Origin: Aliidiomarina sp. B3213
Lineage (GTDB): Bacteria; Pseudomonadota; Gammaproteobacteria; Enterobacterales; Alteromonadaceae
Assembly: GCF_003290085.1 (NCBI RefSeq)
Contig: NZ_QMKJ01000004.1
Coordinates: forward strand, 62,001-126,000
DNA: 64,000 nt
Direction of reading: 5' to 3'
The notes under the pieces are model-generated. The model saw nothing but the letters and a program-made list of their open reading frames with translations, did not search any database and was not told the DNA's origin. Numbering within the stretch: the stretch's first letter is position 1; the number at the start of each line of letters is the position of its first letter. Both the position numbers and the translations under genes were made by a program. Shown here one piece after another: positions 54,503-62,304 of this stretch.

Positions 54503-55318
54503 TTATTCATCTATGAAACGTGAAAGTTCGCTATAAATCAACCTCGTTTTTTTCTGCACTTGCTCGGCTTGCTGCTCGCTAAGAATGTCTTTCCAAGTGT
54601 TTTCTTTGTGCGTTATAGCTTTAGCCACCTGCTCTTGGCGAATTTTCATATTTCGCTTCTGTTCTACTTGATCGTAGGCAGTTTCACCGGCTTCAAGTAT
54701 TTCAGGTTGCCAAGGTAGGCTCAGAAACTCAAAAACGTCCTTGAGGGTGGTTTCAGGATCTTTGGTCAGCTTTTCAAACTGCACCACGTGAACTTGCTTC
54801 GGATGACTTTTAAGTAAATTCAAAACCGCTAAATTATCACGATTCCAACGGGTTATTGCATAACCTAAGCCTTTTGATTTTTTATGGGCAAAGCGTTTGT
54901 AGAGTGACGCGCAGTTGTCGAGAGGATTACGCACGGTAACCACAAATTTAGCATTCGGGAATACCGCTAAAATTCGGCTTACAGCATGAATATGCTTTGG
55001 TGTTTTTTCTAACAGCATTGAGGCTTTGAACTGCTTTAAGGCAATAAGCAGTTGGTCAAACACGGCTCTGGCTTCCTGAATTGGCGTACGCGGTTGAAAT
55101 AAGCTTGTTTCTTCACCAAGCAAATAAACACCTTCTGCACGCCCTATTCTTGCTGCAGTTAGTGTTGTTCCACTATTCCCACATCCCATCACAAACACGG
55201 CTGGCATGTCGGTGCGCAAGGGTTTCCCTTTTCTAGGCAAACGAATAAATTTCGAGGCATGGCGTAACCGCGCTAACGCGTGGCGGATAGCTAAACGAAC
55301 AGAAACCGATAGAGCCAT
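54503..55318 (-). CDS. Sulfotransferase-family protein
   Basis: A 271-residue protein. The 5'-PAPS loop is seen in AVFVMGCGNSGTTLTAARIGR (about residue 36) and the 3'-phosphate region in FVVTVRNPLDNCASLYKRF (about 140). The last third is helical with WKDILSEQQAEQVQ, typical of bacterial sulfotransferases acting on surface sugars or lipids. The ATG at 55318 with AAGGA seven bases upstream is preferred over the longer frame, which runs into the phoU terminator. The acceptor is unknown. Confidence 0.8.
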   Translation of the reverse strand: MALSVSVRLAIRHALARLRHASKFIRLPRKGKPLRTDMPAVFVMGCGNSGTTLTAARIGRAEGVYLLGEETSLFQPRTPIQEARAVFDQLLIALKQFKASMLLEKTPKHIHAVSRILAVFPNAKFVVTVRNPLDNCASLYKRFAHKKSKGLGYAITRWNRDNLAVLNLLKSHPKQVHVVQFEKLTKDPETTLKDVFEFLSLPWQPEILEAGETAYDQVEQKRNMKIRQEQVAKAITHKENTWKDILSEQQAEQVQKKTRLIYSELSRFIDE

Positions 55319-55344
55319 GAAGACTTCCTTTTTGCGACTTATCC

Positions 55345-55382
55345 AATAAAAAAGCGTGCCGCTCAAATGAGCAAAGCACGCT
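55345..55382 (-). terminator. Terminator of the pst-phoU operon
   Basis: On the minus strand AAGCGTGC and GCACGCTT form an 8-bp stem, with a further inner pairing GCTCATTTGAGC, followed by TTTTTTATTGG. It lies 32 bases after the phoU stop and before the sulfotransferase gene. Confidence 0.85.
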
Positions 55383-55413
55383 TAGTTTATCGACTTGTCG
55401 TCAAAATCGCGAG

Positions 55414-56133
55414 TTATCTCACGCCTTTCACTGTGTCTTCCATCGACTCGGCAGAAACGTGACGTACGTCTTTACCGCGAACATAAAACACAATGTACTC
55501 AGCAATGTTCTGACAACGGTCGCCAATGCGCTCAAGCGAGCGCGCTGCCCAAAGCACATCCATGATTTTAGGAATACTGCGAGAGTCTTCCATCATGTAT
55601 GTCATGAGCTGGCGTGTTAATGCCTCGTACTGGCGGTCTGCGTTAGCGTCTTGCTGGTGCACCGCTAAAGCAGCTTCTTGGTCCATACGTGCGAACGCAT
55701 CGAGTACTTGGCGAAGCATAGAAAGCACTTGTTGACCTAAGTTTTCCAAGCTTACTAATAAGTGAGCTTGGTCTTTACTAAAGGTTTCCATGGCTACGTG
55801 GGCAATGCGCTCAGCTTCGTCACCAATGCGCTCTAGGTCTGAAATCGCCTTAATGATGGCGAGAATTAAACGCAAGTCACTCGCAGTCGGTTGACGTTTT
55901 GCAATGATTTGCGTACACGCACCGTCGATCTCAACTTCAAGCTTGTTAATTTTGCCGTCGCTTGCCAATACGCGCTCAGCAACTTCTTGGTCGCTGGTTT
56001 GAATAGCCGCAAGTGAGTCGGTCAGTTGCTTCTCAACCAAACCACCCATGGCTAAAACTTTATTCATCACCGTATCAAGTTCTTCGTTAAACTTGCCGGA
56101 AATGTGCTTACCTAAGTTAAATTTTTCCACCAT
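55414..56133 (-). CDS. phoU: Phosphate-specific transport regulator PhoU
   Basis: A 239-residue protein of two three-helix PhoU domains, recognised by ISGKFNEELDTVMNKVLAMGGLVEKQL and LARILAIIKAISDLERIGDEAERIA (metal-binding acidic residues), repeated as DVLWAARSLERIGDRCQNIAEYIVF. PhoU couples the Pst transporter to PhoR signalling. It is last in pstC-pstA-pstB-phoU, 8 bases after pstB, and is followed by a strong terminator. Confidence 0.97.
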   Translation of the reverse strand: MVEKFNLGKHISGKFNEELDTVMNKVLAMGGLVEKQLTDSLAAIQTSDQEVAERVLASDGKINKLEVEIDGACTQIIAKRQPTASDLRLILAIIKAISDLERIGDEAERIAHVAMETFSKDQAHLLVSLENLGQQVLSMLRQVLDAFARMDQEAALAVHQQDANADRQYEALTRQLMTYMMEDSRSIPKIMDVLWAARSLERIGDRCQNIAEYIVFYVRGKDVRHVSAESMEDTVKGVR

Positions 56134-56141
56134 TTCCTCTC

Positions 56142-56969
56142 TTAACCGTAGCGGCCGGTAATGTAGTCTTCAGTTTGTTTCTTCGCAGGCATCGTAAACA
56201 ATGTATTTGTGTCTGCGTGCTCAATCATTTGCCCCATGTACAAGAACGCAGTGAAGTCAGAGACGCGCGCAGCCTGTTGCATGTTGTGGGTAACAATCAC
56301 AATGGTGTACTTCTCTTTCAGCTCGTTGATAAGTTCTTCAATTTTAAGCGTTGAAATAGGGTCAAGTGCAGAAGCAGGTTCATCTAATAATAGTACTTCA
56401 GGCTCAATGGCGATAGCGCGCGCAATAACCAAACGTTGCTGCTGACCACCCGACAAACCAAATGCATTGTCGTTCAAACGGTCTTTCACTTCGTCCCAAA
56501 GCGCCGCACCACGAAGCGAACTTTCCACGACTTCGTCTAGTGTTCTGCGGTCGTTTACACCTTGTAAGCGCAAACCGTAAGCTACGTTCTCGTAGATCGA
56601 CTTTGGAAATGGGTTTGGTTTTTGGAACACCATACCCACTTGGCGGCGAAGCTCTGCTACGTCTACTTTTGGAGCGTAGATGTTTTCGCCGTCTAAACGA
56701 ATTTCACCTGTAATTGTACAACTGTCGACCAGGTCGTTCATGCGGTTAAAGCAACGTAATAACGTTGACTTACCACAACCCGAAGGACCGATGAATGCCG
56801 TTACACGATTCTCAGGTATTTCTAAGTTAATACCTTTAAGCGCTTCGTCATTACCGTACTTTAATCGCAAGTCGCGTACTTCAAGTTTAGTCTTCAGATT
56901 TTCCATTTTCTCAGCTGAACCTGCTGGGTTCATCTCAGTTTTAATCATCGGAGTTTCTTGTGCTGACAT
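56142..56969 (-). CDS. pstB: Phosphate ABC transporter ATP-binding protein
   Basis: A 275-residue ABC ATPase. Walker [20 protein letters not shown], signature [16 protein letters not shown] and Walker [14 protein letters not shown] are intact, and the ending EDYITGRYG is typical of PstB. It powers phosphate import with PstA and PstC. The N-terminus is about 18 residues longer than E. coli PstB; a second methionine (IKTEMNP) gives an alternative start. It follows pstA by 27 bases. Confidence 0.97.
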   Translation of the reverse strand: MSAQETPMIKTEMNPAGSAEKMENLKTKLEVRDLRLKYGNDEALKGINLEIPENRVTAFIGPSGCGKSTLLRCFNRMNDLVDSCTITGEIRLDGENIYAPKVDVAELRRQVGMVFQKPNPFPKSIYENVAYGLRLQGVNDRRTLDEVVESSLRGAALWDEVKDRLNDNAFGLSGGQQQRLVIARAIAIEPEVLLLDEPASALDPISTLKIEELINELKEKYTIVIVTHNMQQAARVSDFTAFLYMGQMIEHADTNTLFTMPAKKQTEDYITGRYG

Positions 56970-56996
56970 AATACTCTTCTCTTAAATTTCGAATGC

Positions 56997-58673
56997 TTAA
57001 TCAGAATCGCTGCGGTATTTTTCACGCAAGTGATTACGAATACTAATTGCCGAAATATTCAAAATAATAATCAAGGCAACCAATGTTAATGCTGTTGCGT
57101 ACACCAAAGGTCTTGCCGCTTCTACGTTCGGGCTTTGGAAGCCAACGTCGAAGATATGGAAACCTAAGTGCATAATCTTTCTTTCCAAGTGGATAAACGG
57201 GAACTCGCCGTCTATCGGTAAAGTAGGTGCTAACTTCACCACGCCCACCAACATCAATGGCGCTACTTCGCCTGCAGCTCGTGCAATAGCCAAAATAAGC
57301 CCGGTCATCATGCCAGGAGTAGCTAGCGGAACAACCACACGCCATAGTGTTTCAGACTTAGTTGCACCAAGTGCTAAAGAGCCTTGGCGAATGGTACTTG
57401 GAATGCGTGCCAAACCTTCTTCTGTAGAGACGATAACAACCGGCAATGTTAATAGCGCAAGTGTTAATGACGCCCAGAATAAGCCAGGTGTACCGAACGT
57501 TGGTGAAGGCAATGCCGCTTCATAGAAAATACGGTCAATATTTCCACCAAGGAAGTAAATAAAGAATCCAAGACCGAATACGCCAAATACGATAGAAGGC
57601 ACGCCGGCAAGGTTATATACCGAGATACGTACCATTTTGGTAATAGGACCTTGCTTCGCATATTCGCGCAAATAAATTGCCGCCAACACACCAAATGGAG
57701 TCACCAGAATCGACATCACGAAAACCATGGTAATGGTGCCGAAAATAGCTGGGAATATTCCGCCCTCGGTATTTGCTTCACGCGGCTCCGCGGTAAGGAA
57801 TACCCACACACGGTGGAAGTATTCACCCCACTTTTGCAGCGCATTCATGTCGTTCGGCATAGTTATCGAAACGATGTCTGCGAAGTGAATCGGTACTTCC
57901 GCACCATCAACCATTTGCATACGTAATGTATTGCGGTGCATGTCTTCGTAAAGCGCGTCTAGTTCGTTACGTAACTCTAGGTATTCAGCTTCGAGTTCAG
58001 CACGACGAACGTCTAGAGCTGCAGTAGCTTGTTCAAGTGCTTCGCCTTCCAAACCATCAAGTTGGAACTGACGTTCTTGCAGTCGTAGTGACTCAATTTC
58101 ATTGTTAATACGACCGATTTCACCACGCTCGATATTGCGAATACGGTGATGGTATTCAACGCTAGTGTCTACAGCAGACTGAACAGCTTCATGGAAGTCT
58201 TCTGGGTTATCCGCTAGGGTTTGCTGCGTTTCCCCATCAATTTCTATAGCAGTTGGAAAGCCATAGAAGTTACCCCATTCACGGCGTTCAATGACATACA
58301 CACCCTCGGTATATTCGAATTCACTCATACCGAATTCGAAACGCCACACAAAGTCGGTGCCAAATTGGTCGCGGTTACCTTGCTTAATAAGGTAACGCTT
58401 TACCAACTCGCGGTCTTCTGGAACTGTATTACCGGCTTCACGAGCCGCCGCAGCGGTCATACCTTCGGTGCGAACAATTTCACCCATTAAACGGCTTGTT
58501 GCACCGGTTTCAGGCTCATTGATTTCAATGATTGCCACGTCTGCAGGCCAAAAATGACTGAAACCACGCACCGCGATTAAACCCAGCAAACCTACAACCA
58601 TAACCACACTTAGGGTTACAGCTCCGCCTGTTAACCAAATCCAAGGGGCTCCACTTTTAAACCAATTCTTCAT
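56997..58673 (-). CDS. pstA: Phosphate ABC transporter permease PstA, enlarged form
   Basis: A 558-residue permease, almost twice the length of E. coli PstA (296). After the first membrane helix (residues 15-35) there is an insert of about 250 residues, largely charged, with a coiled coil (IGRINNEIESLRLQERQFQLDGLEGEALEQATAALDVRRAE), presumably periplasmic. The remaining C-terminal 270 residues carry five membrane helices and the permease loop GSLALGATKSETLWRVVVPLATPG. The enlarged form is known from Vibrio and Alteromonadales. ATG, 18 bases after pstC. Confidence 0.94.
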   Translation of the reverse strand: MKNWFKSGAPWIWLTGGAVTLSVVMVVGLLGLIAVRGFSHFWPADVAIIEINEPETGATSRLMGEIVRTEGMTAAAAREAGNTVPEDRELVKRYLIKQGNRDQFGTDFVWRFEFGMSEFEYTEGVYVIERREWGNFYGFPTAIEIDGETQQTLADNPEDFHEAVQSAVDTSVEYHHRIRNIERGEIGRINNEIESLRLQERQFQLDGLEGEALEQATAALDVRRAELEAEYLELRNELDALYEDMHRNTLRMQMVDGAEVPIHFADIVSITMPNDMNALQKWGEYFHRVWVFLTAEPREANTEGGIFPAIFGTITMVFVMSILVTPFGVLAAIYLREYAKQGPITKMVRISVYNLAGVPSIVFGVFGLGFFIYFLGGNIDRIFYEAALPSPTFGTPGLFWASLTLALLTLPVVIVSTEEGLARIPSTIRQGSLALGATKSETLWRVVVPLATPGMMTGLILAIARAAGEVAPLMLVGVVKLAPTLPIDGEFPFIHLERKIMHLGFHIFDVGFQSPNVEAARPLVYATALTLVALIIILNISAISIRNHLREKYRSDSD

Positions 58674-58691
58674 AGCTATCAGTCCCCGTAC

Positions 58692-60986
58692 TTATAAACT
58701 GCTGTAACGAGCGCGCAGGCGTTGGCGTACAACTTCCGCGATCGTGTTCAAAATAAAGGTGAAGGTGAACAATACCAAAGCGGCTAAGAACAGAATTCTG
58801 AAGTGCGAACTTCCCACCGCAGTTTCTGGCAATTCCACTGCAATATTAGCGGACAGCGTTCTCATACCTTCAAAGATATTGAAGTTCACAATTGGGCTGT
58901 TACCTGTCGCCATAAGCACGATCATGGTTTCACCAACGGCACGGCCAAAACCGATCATCAGCGCCGAGAAAATACCCGGACTAGCCGTTGGCAATACAAC
59001 ACCCATCATGGTTTGCCATGGGGTTGCGCCCAGTGCCAGTGAGCCCTGCGTTAAGTGCTTAGGCACGTTGAACACGGCGTCTTCGGCGATCGAGTAAATA
59101 GTTGGAATAACAGCAAAGCCCATAGCCACACCTACAACTAGAGCATTACGCTGGTCGTAGGTAATACCGTTGTCGGTTAGCCATTGGCGCATACTGCCGT
59201 CGAAGAACAACACTTCCATATATGGGCTCGCTACAACCGCGAACGTACCGAAAAGTAATACGATAGGAACAAGAAGCGCTGCTTCCCAACCTGCAGGTAC
59301 TCTGTTTCTTAAGTTTTCAGGCAACGACTTCCATGCAAAAGCCATCAACAACATCATAATCGGTAAGCCGATTAACGTTGTGAACACCGCCGGAAGGTTA
59401 CTTTCCATAAATGGCGCTAGCCACAAGCCTGCGAGGAAACCAAGAATTACGGTAGGCAATGCTTCCATAATTTCTATAGTTGGTTTCACCACGCCACGTA
59501 GTTTTGGCGTCATGAAATATGCGGTATAAATTGCTGCCATAATACCTAAAGGCATAGCAAACAACATTGCGAAGAACGCGGCTTTCAATGTACCAATAGA
59601 CAGTGGTATTAACGAAAATTTAGATTCAAACTCGTCGCTCGCTGAAGACGACTGCCATACATATTGAGGCTCTGCACGACCTTCGTACCAAACCTTATTC
59701 CAGAGTGCTTTGAAGGAAAGTTGCGGATGCTCGTTCCAAACACTGTAATTGGTCACTAGGCCGTCACTGCCTAATGTGAAAATAGCTTTGTCTACAGGCG
59801 ACATAGCCACGTGAGGTAGCGTATTTTCTGCGATTTGATCAAGGAACAAGGTTCGTGACGAAGTACCGTAGTGCAAACCTACACCACCGGTAGCGTCAGT
59901 AGCGACAAACCCTTTACGCGTATATTCCGCTGAAATCGAAGTAATTGCGCCAGCGTGCTGATCGAAGTCTCGAATTCTTTCAAGTGAGTAATTGTTGTCT
60001 TCGTCGCGCACTAAGAACCACTGGCTTAACTCACCCTCTGAAGTACCCACGATAACTGACACAGAACCCACTAAGAATTCCATGGCAGTAATGTCGTCAT
60101 TGGTCACATTGACCGACTCAACCCAGCGTGCCGCATTCGGCGAGCTTAGGTCGATGTAGTGAATATGGCCATCGGTGTCGGCTACAAATAGGTTTCTAAA
60201 TGACTTGTCGATAATCATCGACTTTGGTGTTCCCGGAATTCCCGGCAACTCGAAACGACTCACTTGGCTAGTTAATTGACCTGTGAATAAATTCTCACGA
60301 GTGCTTACACGCGCAGCTACAAACCGTTGGTCCGCCGTATAACCTACTGCCATCGCTTGCGCGCGACCTCGCGTAGACTCTTGCACGGTAAGCAGCTCAA
60401 TTGCCGCCCCTTGTGGGTCTAACACTACTGACGAATTTCCATACGGATAGGCCACAGAAGGAGTAATTTCACGTTGGTCGTTCGGGAAATTTAGCTCGTA
60501 ATCTGGTTTGGCGAACAAGACTTCACCGTTGTCTAAGCCGAAGCCAACCAGTCCACCCAAGTTTTCACCATGAGCAAAACTTGAAACATGAGCATCGGTA
60601 ATGTCTGAGATTGACTCAGAATGTTCGACGGCACCAGAGAATGCGTCGAAGAACGTAATTTGACCTTGATCGGTAAACGCAACTCCCATTTCTTGGTAGC
60701 GTTCCATAATCAAGTGTTCCAAATTACCCTGCTCTGCAGCAACAGGTAGTTCGAAGCTTGCTTGTTGCTCTACGTCTGCGCCTTTCAAAATAGGCATTAC
60801 TTCATAGAACAAATAAATAAAGATAAGCGCTAGCGAAAACACTACGCCGTAACCGGCGCTGGTAATGCCAACCTTTGAAACTTTGTCCTTAAACATACGG
60901 ACACGGCGGCGTTTCGCGCGTAGCTCCGATGAAGGTAAACGGGACTCGTTAGGCTTTCCCGTCGCTGAGGCTACTGATTCTGTCAT
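58692..60986 (-). CDS. pstC: Phosphate ABC transporter permease PstC, enlarged form
   Basis: A 764-residue permease, against 319 in E. coli. One membrane helix (about residues 44-64) is followed by a periplasmic insert of about 370 residues that resembles a beta-propeller (repeated VTNYSVWNEHP, GDxxG and DGHIHYIDL-like elements). The C-terminal 300 residues carry the usual helices and the loop GSLALGATPWQTMMGVVLPTASPG. Enlarged PstC and PstA occur together in Alteromonadales and vibrios. It is first in pstCAB-phoU, behind its own PHO-box promoter (61025-61058). Confidence 0.94.
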   Translation of the reverse strand: MTESVASATGKPNESRLPSSELRAKRRRVRMFKDKVSKVGITSAGYGVVFSLALIFIYLFYEVMPILKGADVEQQASFELPVAAEQGNLEHLIMERYQEMGVAFTDQGQITFFDAFSGAVEHSESISDITDAHVSSFAHGENLGGLVGFGLDNGEVLFAKPDYELNFPNDQREITPSVAYPYGNSSVVLDPQGAAIELLTVQESTRGRAQAMAVGYTADQRFVAARVSTRENLFTGQLTSQVSRFELPGIPGTPKSMIIDKSFRNLFVADTDGHIHYIDLSSPNAARWVESVNVTNDDITAMEFLVGSVSVIVGTSEGELSQWFLVRDEDNNYSLERIRDFDQHAGAITSISAEYTRKGFVATDATGGVGLHYGTSSRTLFLDQIAENTLPHVAMSPVDKAIFTLGSDGLVTNYSVWNEHPQLSFKALWNKVWYEGRAEPQYVWQSSSASDEFESKFSLIPLSIGTLKAAFFAMLFAMPLGIMAAIYTAYFMTPKLRGVVKPTIEIMEALPTVILGFLAGLWLAPFMESNLPAVFTTLIGLPIMMLLMAFAWKSLPENLRNRVPAGWEAALLVPIVLLFGTFAVVASPYMEVLFFDGSMRQWLTDNGITYDQRNALVVGVAMGFAVIPTIYSIAEDAVFNVPKHLTQGSLALGATPWQTMMGVVLPTASPGIFSALMIGFGRAVGETMIVLMATGNSPIVNFNIFEGMRTLSANIAVELPETAVGSSHFRILFLAALVLFTFTFILNTIAEVVRQRLRARYSSL

Positions 60987-61024
60987 CGTACTCTCTCAAA
61001 TAGATAACTGGATATTAGAAGGCA

Positions 61025-61058
61025 AGTATAGTTAAGAAATGTGACAGCTTTATTACAG
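61025..61058 (-). promoter_or_regulatory. PHO box and -10 of pstC
   Basis: On the minus strand CTGTAATAAAGCTGTCAC (61058-61041) matches the PHO-box consensus CTGTCATAAAACTGTCAC at 16 of 18 bases. It is followed 10 bases later by -10 TATACT (61030-61025). The spacing is the classical PhoB-activated arrangement, in which the box replaces the -35. Extra TGTCATA half-sites lie just upstream (61060-61085). Confidence 0.85.
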
Positions 61059-61133
61059 TACTGTCATATTGTCATATTTATGTCACGGTACTGACACATT
61101 TCCTGCCTTTCATACTTTTGTCATGCGCCAAAA

Positions 61134-61158
61134 ATAAAAAGAGGCACCGAGGTGCCTC
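61134..61158 (-). terminator. Terminator downstream of pstS
   Basis: On the minus strand GAGGCACC/GGTGCCTC (61141-61158) forms an 8-bp stem with a two-base loop, followed by TTTTTATTTTT. It lies 25 bases past the pstS stop and separates pstS from the pstC promoter. Confidence 0.9.
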
Positions 61159-61183
61159 AAAAAGGGACTTACACTGAACTTTA

Positions 61184-62155
61184 TTACTCGATACCTAAGT
61201 CAGCCAGCACACGGTTAGTTAGTGAAGCTGGCAAAGGAACGTATCCGTCTCTGTATACCACGCCCTGACCTACGTTTGAGTAAACCATTTTCACGAATTC
61301 ACGCATCATTGGGTCTAGTGGACGGTTCGGATGCTTGTTGATGTAGATAAACAAGTAACGAGATAGTGGGTACGCACCCGTAGCTGCGTTTTCAGCCGTA
61401 GGTTCAAAGTACTCACCACCAAGCTCAACAGCTAATGGAATAGCGCGAACACTTGAAGTTTGGTAGCCGATACCTGAGTAACCAATACCGTTGATAGACT
61501 CAGAAACACCTTGTACTACAGAAGAAGAGCCTGGCTGTTCATTGATGCTTGGCTTATAGTCACCACCAAACAATGCCATGTCTTTAAAGAAACCGTATGT
61601 ACCCGAAACTGCGTTACGGCTATAAAGTGCGAAATCGCGGTTGTCCCAAGCGCCTGTTAAGCCAACTTGGCCCCAGCGATCGATATTTTCAGGGTAGCCA
61701 CCACGGCGAGTTGCAGAAAAGATTGCGTCAACTTCTGGCAGGCTCAAACCTTCAATTGGGTTATCTTTATTTACGAACACCGCTACCATGTCGATAGCTA
61801 CTGGCAATGCGTAAGGCGCATAACCAAATTTGTTTTCGAATGCTTCGATTTCTGACTGACGCATCTCGCGGCTCATTGGCGCAAGTGTTGCTGTACCTTC
61901 AGTCAACGCAGGAGGAGCTGTAGAAGAGCCCGCACCTTGAATTTGAATGTTCACATTTGGGTAGAATTTGTTGAACTCTTCCGCCCAAAGCGTCATTAAG
62001 TTGTTTAATGTATCTGAACCAATTGAGTTCAGGTTACCGGAAACACCAGACGCACGCTCGTAGTCGGGTAAGTTAGGGTCGATATCTGCTACTGCGGTAA
62101 AGTTGACTACGCATAATGCAACTGCCGCTGACAAAACTTTCTTGAACTGTCTCAT
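61184..62155 (-). CDS. pstS: Phosphate ABC transporter substrate-binding protein PstS-type
   Basis: A 323-residue periplasmic protein with a signal peptide (MRQFKKVLSAAVALCVVNFTAVA). The phosphate-binding segments GSDTLNNLMTLWAEEF, GAGSSTAPPALTEGTATLAPMSREM and YSRNAVSGTYGFF are visible. It captures phosphate for PstCAB. It has its own PHO-box promoter (62194-62227) and terminator, so it can be made in excess over the permease. The family is PBP_like, closer to the marine PstS type than to E. coli PstS. Confidence 0.93.
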   Translation of the reverse strand: MRQFKKVLSAAVALCVVNFTAVADIDPNLPDYERASGVSGNLNSIGSDTLNNLMTLWAEEFNKFYPNVNIQIQGAGSSTAPPALTEGTATLAPMSREMRQSEIEAFENKFGYAPYALPVAIDMVAVFVNKDNPIEGLSLPEVDAIFSATRRGGYPENIDRWGQVGLTGAWDNRDFALYSRNAVSGTYGFFKDMALFGGDYKPSINEQPGSSSVVQGVSESINGIGYSGIGYQTSSVRAIPLAVELGGEYFEPTAENAATGAYPLSRYLFIYINKHPNRPLDPMMREFVKMVYSNVGQGVVYRDGYVPLPASLTNRVLADLGIE

Positions 62156-62193
62156 CTGTTTTCTCCACTTGGGACTCGATTAATTCGGCAATG

Positions 62194-62227
62194 ATCATAA
62201 CGACTCACTGTGTCAGTTTTGTTACAG
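62194..62227 (-). promoter_or_regulatory. PHO box and -10 of pstS
   Basis: On the minus strand CTGTAACAAAACTGACAC (62227-62210) matches the PHO-box consensus at 15 of 18 bases. -10 TATGAT (62199-62194) follows after 10 bases. The geometry equals that of the pstC promoter, which supports PhoB control of both. Confidence 0.82.
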
Positions 62228-62245
62228 CTGTCATAAAAGTAGCAT

Positions 62246-62285
62246 AAAACCCCTAGCTCATTGAAAAGCTAGAGGTTTTATTTTT
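62246..62285 (-). terminator. Terminator of the TonB-dependent receptor gene
   Basis: AAAACCCCTAGCT (62246-62258) pairs with AGCTAGAGGTTTT (62267-62279), apart from one mismatch. On the minus strand the stem follows an A-rich lead and ends in TTTTA. It lies 25 bases past the receptor stop. Confidence 0.75.
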
Positions 62286-62304
62286 ACATTTTTATGAACG
62301 AAGT

